From Candidatus Flexifilum affinis (GTDB taxonomy: Bacteria; Chloroflexota; Anaerolineae; Aggregatilineales; Phototrophicaceae), in NCBI GenBank assembly GCA_016713325.1, contig JADJPJ010000002.1, positions 558,001 through 622,000 of the forward strand: 64,000 nt of DNA, written 5' to 3'. Under the pieces are notes generated by a model. The model was not told the origin of the DNA, did not search any database, and saw nothing but the letters and a program-made list of their open reading frames with translations. The position numbers were made by a program, and so were the translations under genes. Below, piece after piece: positions 24,584 through 33,842 of this stretch (position 1 is the first letter of the stretch; each line of letters opens with the position of its first letter).

Positions 24584-24946
24584 TCAGGGCAAGTTCATCA
24601 ACTCCTTGAAGAGCGTGGGCAGAGCGCTCGGCTCGTAGGGCTTGATCAGGAAACGGTTCGCGCCGGCGGCCAGCGCCCGATCCTCGACATCCATGCCAGA
24701 GGCCATGACAATGGGCGTCTCTTTGAACTGGTCCATCGCGCGCAGCTTGCGAATGAGGGTAATGCCGTCGATATCGTTCAGCCGGTAGTCCACCAGGAAC
24801 AAATCCGGGGGATTGGCTGCGGCCAGGGTCAGCGCGTCGGTACCGGTCCGTGAGAACTCGAGAGCATAACCGTAGACTTCCTCGAGAAGGATGCGGAGCA
24901 GTCGAATCGAGGTCTGGTCATCCTCGACGATCAATACCTTCGCCAT
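24584..24946 (-). CDS. Single-domain response regulator (CheY/DivK-like)
   Basis: A 120-residue receiver domain with no output domain. Acidic pocket VEDDQ (8-10), phospho-acceptor Asp in FLVDYRLNDIDG (near 53), the switch residue in IVMASGMD and Lys in LIKPYEP (near 104). It probably relays phosphate or binds a partner. No kinase is adjacent, but four kinase-like genes elsewhere in the window lack a regulator. It follows lon by 97 bases on the same strand. Confidence 0.93.
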   Translation of the reverse strand: MAKVLIVEDDQTSIRLLRILLEEVYGYALEFSRTGTDALTLAAANPPDLFLVDYRLNDIDGITLIRKLRAMDQFKETPIVMASGMDVEDRALAAGANRFLIKPYEPSALPTLFKELMNLP

Positions 24947-25043
24947 GCGAGCCTCTTCTACGCTGCTGGCAGGCCATTCGGGCCGGATCGACCTGGCCTG
25001 CCATTCAGAATGCGTTGTGGATCAACGTAACAGCAATTGCAAT

Positions 25044-27707
25044 TCAGTGTACCGTGTTATCGGCGGGCTGTCTATCCAGCTTGGCGATCGCAGCGTTCTC
25101 CAGTACGGTTTTCCCCTCCAGTGCAGCTTCCAGCGCCTGATCGATGTTATCGACCATGATGAACCTGAGCTTGTTGCGCACCTCTTCCGGGATGTCGTCG
25201 ATGTCGTTAGCGTTCTTCTTCGGCAGGATGACCGTATCGACGCCGAGGCGATGCGCCGCCAGCACCTTGTCCTTGATGCCACCAACGGGCAGCACCAGCC
25301 CACGCAGCGTGATCTCGCCGGTCATGGCGACATTGGATCGCACCGGTCGACCTTCGAGAAGTGATGCCAGCGCCACGGTCATAGTGACGCCAGCCGAGGG
25401 ACCATCCTTGGGAACGGCGCCCTGCGGCACGTGCAGATGGATGTCGTGTTTGTCGAAATGGTCTTCGGCCAGACCGAAAGTCGCCGCTTTGGAGCGCACC
25501 ACGCTGAGGGCGATTCGGGCGCTTTCCTGCATAACCTCGCCGAGCTGGCCGGTGTACTGGAAGCCCTTGCCGCCGGGCATTTGCGTCGCCTCCACGAACA
25601 GGACATCGCCGCCGAAGGGTGTCCAGGCCAGACCGGTGGCCACGCCGGGACGGTCGGTACGCTCTTCAAGCTCGGTGCGATAGCCGAAGCGCGGCTTGCC
25701 AAGCAGCTTACGCACCTCCTTGGGGTCGATCTCGACCTGCTCGTTGGCGCCTTCGGCGATCTGCGTGACGATCTTGCGCATCGCCCGGCCGATCTCGCGT
25801 TCCAGTGTGCGGACGCCTGCCTCGCGCGTGAAGTCGCGGATGATGTCCTGCAAGGCCGCCTCGGTCACGGTGACTTCGTCCTTGCGCAGTCCGTTCTCGC
25901 GAAGCTGGCGCGGGACGAGATACTGCTGGGCGATGGCGATCTTCTCGGTCTCGGTATAGCCGCTGAGCTGGATGATCTCCATACGGTCGCGCAGCGGGCC
26001 AGGGATCGGATCGAGCTCGTTGGCGGTGGTGATGAAGATGACCTCACTGAGATCGAACGCGATATCCAGATAGTGATCGCGAAACTCGTTGTTCTGCTCG
26101 GGGTCCAGCACTTCCAGGAGTGCGCTGGCCGGGTCGCCGCGGAAATCGCGCCCGAGCTTGTCGATCTCGTCGAGCATGATGATCGGGTTGCGCGATTCGA
26201 CACGACGGATGGTCTGCACGATGCGGCCGGGCATGGCGCCGATGTAGGTGCGGCGGAAGCCTCGGATCTCGGCTTCGTCGCGCACGCCGCCCAGGCTCAT
26301 GCGGATGAACTTGCGCTCCATCGCACGGGCAATTGACGCGCCCAGGGAGGTCTTGCCGACGCCGGGTGGACCGACGAAGCAGAGAATGGCGCCCTCGCGG
26401 TTGCGGCGCACAAAGTCGACGTTCTTGGCGGCTTCCACTTCTTCGCTGCGTTCCATGCGCAGCTTGCGCACGGCGAGGTACTCAAGGATGCGCTCCTTGA
26501 TGTCCTTCAGGCCATAGTGGTCTTCGTCCAGCACCTGACGGGCGTGAGCGATATTCAGATTGTCGCTGGTCCGCTTGCTCCATGGCAGGCTGGTGAGCCA
26601 GTCAAGATAGGTGCGAATGACGCCGTACTCCGCCGCCGCCGTCGGCAGCTTGGAGAGGCGATCCAATTCACGCTGGGCTTCTTTCTCAGCTTCCTCCGGC
26701 ATGCCGGATTCGGCGATTTTCTTGCGGAACTCGTCGATTTCGACGGCCTGCTCGTCGCCTTCGCCCAGCTCGCGCTGGATGGCCTTGAGCTGTTCGCGCA
26801 GGTAGTACTCGCGCTGAACTTTCTCCATCTCGCTCTGGGCTTCGGTCTGGATCTTGCGTCCCAGTTCCAGGACTTCGAGTTCCTTGCCGAGGATCGTCAT
26901 CAGCCGGCGCAGTTTGGCCTCGGCGCTGTCCAGTTCGAGAATTTCCTGGGCATCCGCCAGATCGATGCGGATGTACGTGGCCACGGTATAGACGAGCTGA
27001 AGCGGATCGCTGACGTTGAGCGTCTGCGAAATCAGCTCACCCGGGATGCTGGGGACCAGTTCGGCCAGGCGGGTGAACATGCCGACGACGTTGCGCGTCA
27101 GGGCCTCGACTTCCAGCGAGCTTTCGACCGTCTCCGGAACGGCATGGATGCGAGCGCGCAGGTACGGTTCGGTCACCGTGTAGTCGTCAATTTTGACGCG
27201 AGTCACGCCCTGGACCAGCATGCGAATCGTGTCGTCCGGCGCGCGGAACAGCCGGTGAATCGCGGCCACCGTGCCCACTCCATAGATTTCGTCGGGGCCG
27301 GGGGTTTCCAATTCGGGGTCGCGTGCGCTGACCAGACCGATCAGTCTGCTGCCGCTGACGGCGTCGTCGACCAGCCGGATGCTGCGGGGCTGCCCAACGG
27401 TCAGCGGCACGATCGTCTGCGGGTAGACCACCAGCCCGCGCAGCGGGAGGATGGGCAGCTCTTCGGGCACATTCACCAGGTCGGCTTCGTCGTCGTCGAT
27501 ATCGTCTGACATATCGTCCGACAGACCGTTCATGTCGTTCGACAACTCGCCGATGTCGTTCGACGCTTCGTCCGACGAGTCCACGTCGTCAGACGCGCTC
27601 AGCTCGGCCTCAGCGATCGGAGATTCCTGGACGATGTCTTCGTCTGGCTGAATGTCTTCTCTTTCGTCGTCTTCGACGGAGTCGTTGACGTCGATTTTTT
27701 TGTTCAT
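25044..27707 (-). CDS. lon: ATP-dependent protease Lon
   Basis: An 887-residue AAA+ serine protease for protein quality control. Residues 1-75 are an acidic Ser/Asp-rich extension not usual in Lon. The LON substrate-binding domain starts near 80 ([13 protein letters not shown]). Walker [12 protein letters not shown] is near 450. The catalytic Ser is in [12 protein letters not shown] (near 772) and Lys in [11 protein letters not shown] (near 814). ATG 27707 follows AAAGGATGAGCGATGAGCG, where a GATGAGC unit is repeated. The 186-base gap upstream holds a TATACT-like hexamer (27790-27785, minus strand) without a convincing -35. Confidence 0.97.
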   Translation of the reverse strand: MNKKIDVNDSVEDDEREDIQPDEDIVQESPIAEAELSASDDVDSSDEASNDIGELSNDMNGLSDDMSDDIDDDEADLVNVPEELPILPLRGLVVYPQTIVPLTVGQPRSIRLVDDAVSGSRLIGLVSARDPELETPGPDEIYGVGTVAAIHRLFRAPDDTIRMLVQGVTRVKIDDYTVTEPYLRARIHAVPETVESSLEVEALTRNVVGMFTRLAELVPSIPGELISQTLNVSDPLQLVYTVATYIRIDLADAQEILELDSAEAKLRRLMTILGKELEVLELGRKIQTEAQSEMEKVQREYYLREQLKAIQRELGEGDEQAVEIDEFRKKIAESGMPEEAEKEAQRELDRLSKLPTAAAEYGVIRTYLDWLTSLPWSKRTSDNLNIAHARQVLDEDHYGLKDIKERILEYLAVRKLRMERSEEVEAAKNVDFVRRNREGAILCFVGPPGVGKTSLGASIARAMERKFIRMSLGGVRDEAEIRGFRRTYIGAMPGRIVQTIRRVESRNPIIMLDEIDKLGRDFRGDPASALLEVLDPEQNNEFRDHYLDIAFDLSEVIFITTANELDPIPGPLRDRMEIIQLSGYTETEKIAIAQQYLVPRQLRENGLRKDEVTVTEAALQDIIRDFTREAGVRTLEREIGRAMRKIVTQIAEGANEQVEIDPKEVRKLLGKPRFGYRTELEERTDRPGVATGLAWTPFGGDVLFVEATQMPGGKGFQYTGQLGEVMQESARIALSVVRSKAATFGLAEDHFDKHDIHLHVPQGAVPKDGPSAGVTMTVALASLLEGRPVRSNVAMTGEITLRGLVLPVGGIKDKVLAAHRLGVDTVILPKKNANDIDDIPEEVRNKLRFIMVDNIDQALEAALEGKTVLENAAIAKLDRQPADNTVH

Positions 27708-27893
27708 CGCTCATCGCTCATCCTTTTCCGCGTGGCTCTCGATCACGATCGGGTGAGCCACCCTCTTTGAAGGGTCGTCCTACCAGTATAGTCACGGCTC
27801 GTAAAAGCAACGTTAGATGTACGAACCGCTCAAACGTCGCTTCTCAGCGATTGGTGAGAGCCGTGTTAGAAGCGCGTCGGACTGGCGGCACCG

Positions 27894-28649
27894 TTAGAAC
27901 TCGTACTCATCGAAGTCGCGCGCCAGTTGGACCGGCCCGTCGTAGGCATCCTGCGCCTCGCCGACAAGCGGTTCGGGGTCGGTGTTCCACACCTGATAAT
28001 GGATGAGGTAGAGGGACTTCGCGCCGCACTCGGCGGCCAGTTCACCCGCCTGCCGGGCGCTGGAATGGCCAGGCCCCTTGCCGGCAGCCTCGTGAATCAG
28101 CAGATCCGCGTTGCGTCCCAGGTCGGCCAGGCCCGGAATCGGTTCGGTGTCGCAGGTATAGGCGAGGACACCGCGCGTGCGCTTGTTCAGCACCCGCAAG
28201 CCGATGGTGGGGATGAAGTGCTTTGTCGGAAAAGCGGTGATGACGAAATCATCATTTTCCAGAACGAAGGCCCGGTCGCACTCCTGCACGCGGTGAAACG
28301 TGACGGGGAAGAAACCGGGCCAGGTATCCCACGAGAATGCCTGCATCATCTCTTCGATGCGGTCGAGGCAGTGTGCCAGGCCATAAATGCGAAGCGGCGC
28401 CGAACGACCGAGCAGCCACATGTGCATCAGCATGTTGGGCACGCCAGAGACGTGATCCGGATGGAAATGCGTCAAGATCATTTCCGTCATGCATTTGTCG
28501 TCGATGCCGAGCTTATGCAGCTTGCCGAGGGGATTCGTGCCACAATCGACCAGGATTGGACAGGTATCGCCTTCCAGGATGAAGTGGGTATTATCGTGCT
28601 CGGCGTCCGAGACCGCAGCCGCCGAGCCGAGAATGATGATGCGAGCCAT
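27894..28649 (-). CDS. Metallo-beta-lactamase fold hydrolase (RNase Z-like)
   Basis: A 251-residue MBL-fold protein of the RNase Z/arylsulfatase-like group. The zinc motif is LTHFHPDHVSG (about 60-70), with later metal ligands in AFPTKHF, the acidic CDTEP turn and LIHYQ. Start MARIIILGSAAAV is typical (ATG 28649). The true RNase Z exosite is not apparent, so activity on tRNA is not assured; it may hydrolyse phosphodiesters or small substrates. It stands alone between lon and the ABC exporter. Confidence 0.82.
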   Translation of the reverse strand: MARIIILGSAAAVSDAEHDNTHFILEGDTCPILVDCGTNPLGKLHKLGIDDKCMTEMILTHFHPDHVSGVPNMLMHMWLLGRSAPLRIYGLAHCLDRIEEMMQAFSWDTWPGFFPVTFHRVQECDRAFVLENDDFVITAFPTKHFIPTIGLRVLNKRTRGVLAYTCDTEPIPGLADLGRNADLLIHEAAGKGPGHSSARQAGELAAECGAKSLYLIHYQVWNTDPEPLVGEAQDAYDGPVQLARDFDEYEF

Positions 28650-28753
28650 CGTCCGTGCTTTCCGTCAGCGTTACTTTCACCCCTCCATTGTAGTACACGA
28701 TTTTGACGGCGCTGCGTGACAATTGGTTAGCAGATCGAAACGTAGCGATCTGC

Positions 28754-30286
28754 TCAGCTTCCCATGGTGATCTGCATGACCCAGGGCGTGATGTAGGCCT
28801 CGATGGCGGCGGCGAGGATGAGACCGGGCAGGATCAGCCCGATACCGATCTTCACTGTGTCGCCGAGCGCCTGGGTCAACGCGCCGCCGACGGTCATGCC
28901 GGCCGGCAGACGGGTGACGACGGCGCCCAGCCTCAGCGCCGCGGCCGTCGCCAGGACGATGACCGGGATCTCGATGATACCGTGTGTGAGCACGGCCGGC
29001 ACCATGAAAGCGGGGCTGTAGCCGGAGGCGACGAGCTGGGCCACGATATAGCCCAGGATGACGTAGACGGGGGGCGTCAGGATGAGGGCGGCGGTCCCGA
29101 AGCTGAAGATCGAGAGCAAGGTTGCGCCCAAAAGGATGCGCCCGTTTTGCCAGGCAATGGCCAGAACCGGATTGGTCTGGCCGAAGAACAGGCCCGTGTA
29201 GAACTGAATGTCGGTGGCCACGGCCGTAAAGGGCTGGTCGCTGGGAAGGTGGAGCTGCCATTCGGGAAGCTGGCCGAGCAGGAAGCCGCCTACGAAGGCC
29301 GCGACGAACACCACGACGGTGACGATCAGCGCAAGACGCAGCCGACTCAGGCTGAGGCCGATGCCACGACGGTACCAGTCGACCAGACTGCGTGCGCGGC
29401 CGCCTTGATCATCGACCGCCAGGATCGATTGGACGATGCGGCGGATCATGCCACGCAGGTTGATGGTGTCGAGGGTGCGGCCGAGCAGCTCCTCACGATT
29501 GAAAATACTGTTGCCGACGCGCAGGAGCAGGACCACGACGATGAACATCCCGCCGATGATCGCCCACAGCGCGCCAATGCCGTTGGGCGACTCGGCGTCC
29601 GGCGCGAGGAACATGATGGCGCTCTCGCCCTGAATCAGCAGCGCCATGGGAATGATGATGAAGCTCGCCAGCAGGTTGGCGGCGCGGGTGCTGGTCGCCT
29701 GACTACTGACCACGACGGCCCCGGTGACCATCACCAGTGCCTGCACGGTGGTGATCAGGATGATCTGCGTGATCAGCCAGAAGTGCGGCCGCCATTCCAG
29801 ATCGCCCATCAGCAAAAAGCTCAGATACACGAGCATGCCGCCATAGCTGGAGATGAGCGGCGGGAGCATGGCTGCCAGCGTCTTGCCGATGTACAGCTCG
29901 GTATTGGAGAGCGGCGTGCTGAGGAGCGGCTCCAGGCTGCGGCGCTCTTTTTCGCCGACGAACGTCTCCAGTGCGATGACCAGCGAAATCGAGATTGGGA
30001 AGAAGCCGACGATCATCAGCAGGAAGGGGATGGTCCGTTCGCCGATGATCTGCGCGCCGAAGCCCTCCAGGTAGCTGGCAAATTCGGAGGCGACGAACTG
30101 CGCCAGGAAGGGAAACAGGAAGGTCAGGATGACGATCGGGCCGATGATGCGCCAGTCGCGGAAACTGTCGCGGACTTCGCGCCGCGTGATGATGAGCGCG
30201 TTACTCAACGTCCTGAAAAAGCCACCGGTGGCGGCGGGGATAGCGATGCCTTCGAGCGGTTCAAGCGGCTTAACGGACGTTTCCAC
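28754..30286 (-). CDS. ABC-2 permease fused to a SpoIIM-like domain
   Basis: About 510 residues. The N-terminal half is an ABC-2/NatB-type exporter permease (GEKERRSLEPLLSTPLS near 95, with six or so helices). The C-terminal half from about 330 resembles stage II sporulation protein M/DUF95, with FGTAALILTPPVYVILGYI and the signature THGIIEIPVIVLATAAALRLG. GTG 30286 is chosen because AAGGAG lies 10 bases upstream and the longer frame overlaps the ATPase coding sequence. It overlaps the ATPase stop by 17 bases. Probably a drug, lipid or Na+ exporter; substrate unknown. Confidence 0.85.
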   Translation of the reverse strand: METSVKPLEPLEGIAIPAATGGFFRTLSNALIITRREVRDSFRDWRIIGPIVILTFLFPFLAQFVASEFASYLEGFGAQIIGERTIPFLLMIVGFFPISISLVIALETFVGEKERRSLEPLLSTPLSNTELYIGKTLAAMLPPLISSYGGMLVYLSFLLMGDLEWRPHFWLITQIILITTVQALVMVTGAVVVSSQATSTRAANLLASFIIIPMALLIQGESAIMFLAPDAESPNGIGALWAIIGGMFIVVVLLLRVGNSIFNREELLGRTLDTINLRGMIRRIVQSILAVDDQGGRARSLVDWYRRGIGLSLSRLRLALIVTVVVFVAAFVGGFLLGQLPEWQLHLPSDQPFTAVATDIQFYTGLFFGQTNPVLAIAWQNGRILLGATLLSIFSFGTAALILTPPVYVILGYIVAQLVASGYSPAFMVPAVLTHGIIEIPVIVLATAAALRLGAVVTRLPAGMTVGGALTQALGDTVKIGIGLILPGLILAAAIEAYITPWVMQITMGS

Positions 30287-31232
30287 GCTTTGCGTCTCCT
30301 TGCACTTCGTCTTCTTTGACCACTTGCAGGTAGATGTCTTCGAGGCTGCGGCTGATGGGCGACAGGGAGACGATATCGACACCCAGACCAACCGCATGGC
30401 GGATGACCGCAGGGTTGGTGATGTCCGGCTCGGCGACCCGGTACTGAACCCAGTCGGCACCGGTCTCGTTGATGTGGAGCTTGCCCATGAAGGCCTCTTC
30501 CAGTTCCTTGGCGTAGCCGTTCATGACCTCTCGGACGCGCAGTTCCATCACCGGTTCGCCGGCAAAGCGACGCGCCAGATCGGCGAAGGTGCCGTTGGCA
30601 ATGATGCGCCCGTGGCGGATGATGGCGATACGGTTGGCGAGGCTCTGCGCTTCGCTCAGATTGTGAGTCGTGATCAGGAAGGTGCGGCGGTCGCGCTGCA
30701 ACTCGATGATGGCGTCGCGCACCAGCTTGGCGCTCTGCGGGTCCATGGCCGATGTAGGCTCGTCGAGCAGCAGCACCGGCGGATTGTGCAGCATCGCGCG
30801 GACCAGCGCGAGCTTCTGCTTCATGCCTTTGGAATATTCGCCCAGCTTCTTGCCCAGGGCGAAGGTCAGCCCGAAGCGCTCCATCAGGTCATAGGTCCGC
30901 TTCTTGCGCTCTGCGGCGGACAGGCGATAGACGCGGCCGAAGAAGTCGAGATACTCGACGGCCTTCATACGCTCATACAGACCATGCTGCTCCGGCAGGA
31001 CGCCGACGTTGGCGCGCACCTGTTCCGGCTGTTTCACGACATCGTACCCGGCAACACGCGCCGACCCGGACGAGGGCGCCAGGATGGATGTCAGCATGCG
31101 CACCGTGGTGGTTTTGCCTGCGCCGTTCGGCCCCAGAAGCGCCAGCACGCTGCCGGCGGGAATGTCCAGGTTGACCCGGTCGACGGCGAGGAAGTCGTCG
31201 TAAAGCTTGCTGAGCTCTTGTGCTTCGATCAT
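30270..31232 (-). CDS. ABC transporter ATPase (NatA/DrrA-like)
   Basis: A 320-residue nucleotide-binding subunit of the exporter. Walker [16 protein letters not shown] (about 35-49), Q-loop region VGVLPEQHGLYERM, signature YSKGMKQKLAL and Walker B VLLLDEPTSAMDP, with switch His in LITTHNLSEA. A C-terminal 100-residue tail is typical of Na+/drug exporters. ATG 31232 is preferred over the adjoining TTG 31235. It is divergent from the PadR regulator and likely under its control. Confidence 0.93.
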   Translation of the reverse strand: MIEAQELSKLYDDFLAVDRVNLDIPAGSVLALLGPNGAGKTTTVRMLTSILAPSSGSARVAGYDVVKQPEQVRANVGVLPEQHGLYERMKAVEYLDFFGRVYRLSAAERKKRTYDLMERFGLTFALGKKLGEYSKGMKQKLALVRAMLHNPPVLLLDEPTSAMDPQSAKLVRDAIIELQRDRRTFLITTHNLSEAQSLANRIAIIRHGRIIANGTFADLARRFAGEPVMELRVREVMNGYAKELEEAFMGKLHINETGADWVQYRVAEPDITNPAVIRHAVGLGVDIVSLSPISRSLEDIYLQVVKEDEVQGDAKRGNVR

Positions 31233-31370
31233 CAATGGATTCCAGTAGCCCTAACGGCTAAGAAGTGACCCACGCTCATTATCTCACAGGAACCGCGGCA
31301 TAGCCTTAAACAATCGGTGAGCGCACGTCCAGATCGACCATGACATTTGTCAGGGGTTGGAGCGGCTTTC

Positions 31371-31399
31371 TTGACTCAGCCATGTGTTCGTATTATACT
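31371..31399 (+). promoter_or_regulatory. Sigma-70-like promoter of the padR-family gene
   Basis: TTGACT (31371-31376) and TATACT (31394-31399) are 17 bases apart. The start codon is about 40 bases downstream. Confidence 0.75.
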
Positions 31400-31417
31400 A
31401 TGTTCAATTGAACATAG
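31398..31417. promoter_or_regulatory. Perfect 20-bp palindromic operator overlapping the padR promoter
   Basis: The half-site CTATGTTCAA is followed directly by its exact reverse complement TTGAACATAG. It overlaps the end of the -10 hexamer and the predicted start point. PadR-family proteins are dimeric repressors that commonly bind such dyads at their own promoters, so autoregulation and control of the divergent exporter are inferred. Confidence 0.75.
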
Positions 31418-31440
31418 ATGCACAAGGATATAGGGCTGCG

Positions 31441-31998
31441 ATGTCGATCCGATACGCCATTCTGGGCATGCTGAGCTGGCAGCCGCTGACGGGCTATGAC
31501 CTGAAACAGTACTTCCGGGACTCCCTGACCATGTACTGGTCGGGCAGCAGCAACCAGATCTACAACACGCTGGTCGACCTGCATCAGGAAGGGCTGGTCA
31601 CGCGCGAAACTGAAGACCAGGAGACAGGGCCGTCGCGCAAGGTTTACAGCATCACCACTGCGGGCGAGGAAGCGCTGCGCGCCTGGCTGTTCACCGCGCC
31701 GGAACTTCCAGAGGTCAAGCATCCGTTTCTGATTCAGCTCGCCTGGGCGGATACACTCACCCCAGGCGAAATGGACGCAATGCTGGGGCAGTACGAAGAA
31801 GAAGTCGATCTCAAGCTGCGGATGGTGCGCGAGCAGAGTCAGCGCCAATCGGTGGGATCGAAGGTGCCGAACCGCACGCCGCGCGAGCGTCTGCTATGGG
31901 ATCGCATCAACGCCAACTGGGCGGCCCTCTATGAAGGTCAACTGGCATGGGTGCAGGCGCTTCGAGTCGACCTGACCCGGTTCGCCAGCGAGAATTGA
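31441..31998 (+). CDS. PadR-family transcriptional regulator
   Basis: A 185-residue dimeric winged-helix repressor. The N-terminal domain MSIRYAILGMLSWQPLTGYDL and the recognition helix region QIYNTLVDLHQEGLV are followed by the wing RKVYSITTAGEEAL. A helical C-terminal effector/dimer domain (Vir_Cterm-like) covers about 95-185. The ATG at 31441 was chosen because upstream codons would lie inside the operator. The alpha/beta hydrolase follows after 16 bases. Ligand unknown. Confidence 0.93.
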   Translation: MSIRYAILGMLSWQPLTGYDLKQYFRDSLTMYWSGSSNQIYNTLVDLHQEGLVTRETEDQETGPSRKVYSITTAGEEALRAWLFTAPELPEVKHPFLIQLAWADTLTPGEMDAMLGQYEEEVDLKLRMVREQSQRQSVGSKVPNRTPRERLLWDRINANWAALYEGQLAWVQALRVDLTRFASEN

Positions 31999-32014
31999 CG
32001 AAAGGAGATCGATT

Positions 32015-32875
32015 GTGACCCCGCTCACCCATTATCGTTCCGAGGCCGGCAGGCAGGCGCTGATGGACTTCTATGACCGCGTGCTGGCGCACTGGCCGGT
32101 CGCTTATCAGACACAGAGGGTCGAGACGCGCTTCGGCGAGACACATGTGATCGCCTCCGGCGATCCGCTCAACCCGCCGCTGATCCTGCTGCACGGCGCG
32201 ACCTCGAATGCCGCGACCTGGGCAGGCGACGTGGCCGCATATGCCGCCGCCTATCGGGTGTATGCTGTCGATCTGGTGGGGGAGCCGGGAAAGAGTGGTC
32301 CGGCCCGCCCGCCCTATGAGGGCACAGCCTTCCCCGACTGGCTGGAGGATGTTCGCGTCGGTCTGCATATCGAGTCGGTGACGCTGGTGGGGCTGTCGCT
32401 GGGTGGGTGGCTGGCGCTGAAGTATGCCATCGCCTATCCGCAGAATGTGGCAGCGCTGGTCCTGCTGACGCCGGCCGGCCTGGTGCCGCCCAACGCGGCC
32501 TTCTTCCGGCGCATGCTGCTGCTCTTTCTGCTTGGACGGTGGGGGCAGCGGCGGGCCGTCCAGATGATGTTCGCCGACGTCCCGGTCATCGACATGACGG
32601 TCGATGGCATGGCGCTGATTGTTCGACACTTCAAGCCCCGCCGCGACGACGTCCCGCTGTTCCGCGATGAAGAACTGGCGACGATCAAGGTGCCGGCGCT
32701 CTTCATCGGCGGCGAGAAGGATGATCTGCTCGACGCACGGGTGGGCTCGAACCGCTTGAAGGCCGTGATGCCGCAGCTTGAAGTGCGCCTGCTGCCCGGA
32801 GTGGGACATGCCGTGGTGGGAGTGGCCGATGTCGCGATGGGCTTCCTGACTTCGACTCTGGCCCGGCCTGCGTGA
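32015..32875 (+). CDS. Alpha/beta-hydrolase
   Basis: A 286-residue hydrolase starting with GTG behind AAGGAG. LILLHGATSNAATW (oxyanion region near 53), DLVGEPGKSGP, nucleophile elbow VGLSLGGWLA (Ser near 128), acid region FIGGEKDDLLD, and His in GVGHAVVG near 268. Same operon as PadR, 16 bases apart, so expression likely follows the same operator. A detoxifying esterase or hydrolase paired with the exporter is plausible but inferred. Confidence 0.88.
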   Translation: MTPLTHYRSEAGRQALMDFYDRVLAHWPVAYQTQRVETRFGETHVIASGDPLNPPLILLHGATSNAATWAGDVAAYAAAYRVYAVDLVGEPGKSGPARPPYEGTAFPDWLEDVRVGLHIESVTLVGLSLGGWLALKYAIAYPQNVAALVLLTPAGLVPPNAAFFRRMLLLFLLGRWGQRRAVQMMFADVPVIDMTVDGMALIVRHFKPRRDDVPLFRDEELATIKVPALFIGGEKDDLLDARVGSNRLKAVMPQLEVRLLPGVGHAVVGVADVAMGFLTSTLARPA

Positions 32876-32893
32876 ACACAGCGTGGGTATGAG

Positions 32894-32931
32894 AAAAAAC
32901 GAGGGAGATCACAGGATCTCCCTCGTTTTTT
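32894..32931. terminator. Bidirectional terminator between hydrolase and lgt
   Basis: A 17-bp perfect stem AAAAAACGAGGGAGATC / GATCTCCCTCGTTTTTT with a four-base loop. T-runs exist on both strands and the flanking genes converge. Confidence 0.92.
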
Positions 32932-32960
32932 GATCGGAATACTTGTGGTGACTGGCCGAC

Positions 32961-33839
32961 TTACGCTGTGGCCGAACTCTTTGTTTCGGCGACCGTCGGC
33001 TGGCGGCGGCGAGCCAGGAAGATTACCAGCGCCACCGCGAAACCGAGGACGCTGATCGCCTGTGACCAGTTGACGCCCGCGACCAGGGTCACTTCAACGC
33101 GCAGGAATTCCAGCACGAAGCGGATGATCGAGTAACCCATGATGTAGAGCAGGAAAATGTCACCGTAGCGCAGCCGGTCCCGATTGCGGCTGAACAGATT
33201 GAGCAGGACGATGAAGAGAATGAAGTTTGCAAGCGATTCATACAGGAACAAGGGGTGGAAGCGCGCCGTCGTGGTTGGGTAGTCGACCAGCGACTTGTAC
33301 GGATCGACACGGTGGGCGGCGTCGATACTGATGCCCCAGGGAAGGGTGGTCAGCGAGCCGTAGAGTTCCTGGTTGATGAAGTTCGCCCAGCGGCCAATCG
33401 CCTGCCCGAGAGGCAAGGCCACGCCCGCGATGTCGAGCCAGGGCGCAACCGGCAGCTTGTTGCGGCGCAGATAAATGTAGGCGCCGATCAGTCCGCCAAG
33501 GAACGCGCCAAAAATGCTCAGGCCGCCGCTCCAGATGGCAATGGCGCCATCGGTGAGATTAAAGAAGTTGGCCAGGTACCAGGCGGTGTCTTTGCCCTGG
33601 TTGACGGCATCAATCGGTGGGAAGAACACGTACCACAGACGAGCCAGGACAATGGCCGGGATGATCGCCCAGGTCAGCGCACCCCAGATGTGATCCGGGT
33701 CGCGGCCATCGCGCTTGGCCAGCCGCGACGCGATCCACGCGCCGACCAGCATCGCCAAGACGATGATGATGCCGTAGTAGCGGATCTGCAGGACCTGATT
33801 CGCGATCGAGAACTCAATGAACTCTGCTTGAAACTCCAT
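32961..33839 (-). CDS. lgt: Prolipoprotein diacylglyceryl transferase
   Basis: A 292-residue inner-membrane enzyme transferring diacylglycerol from phosphatidylglycerol to the lipobox Cys of prelipoproteins. About seven helices; the signature GRWANFINQELYG sits near 147-159 (the family has GR-NFINqE). The N-terminus (FSIANQVLQIRYYGIIIVLAML) contains the usual RYYG. It follows the CDP-alcohol phosphatidyltransferase by three bases, so lipid-related genes are co-transcribed. Confidence 0.96.
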   Translation of the reverse strand: MEFQAEFIEFSIANQVLQIRYYGIIIVLAMLVGAWIASRLAKRDGRDPDHIWGALTWAIIPAIVLARLWYVFFPPIDAVNQGKDTAWYLANFFNLTDGAIAIWSGGLSIFGAFLGGLIGAYIYLRRNKLPVAPWLDIAGVALPLGQAIGRWANFINQELYGSLTTLPWGISIDAAHRVDPYKSLVDYPTTTARFHPLFLYESLANFILFIVLLNLFSRNRDRLRYGDIFLLYIMGYSIIRFVLEFLRVEVTLVAGVNWSQAISVLGFAVALVIFLARRRQPTVAETKSSATA

Positions 33840-33842
33840 GCC

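Noticed and set aside
28703..30319. A 538-residue ORF on the plus strand opposite the ABC-2 permease
   Set aside because: Its Gln/Asp/His/Arg-rich composition is the antisense pattern of a GC-rich hydrophobic gene. The minus strand has clear domains and start.
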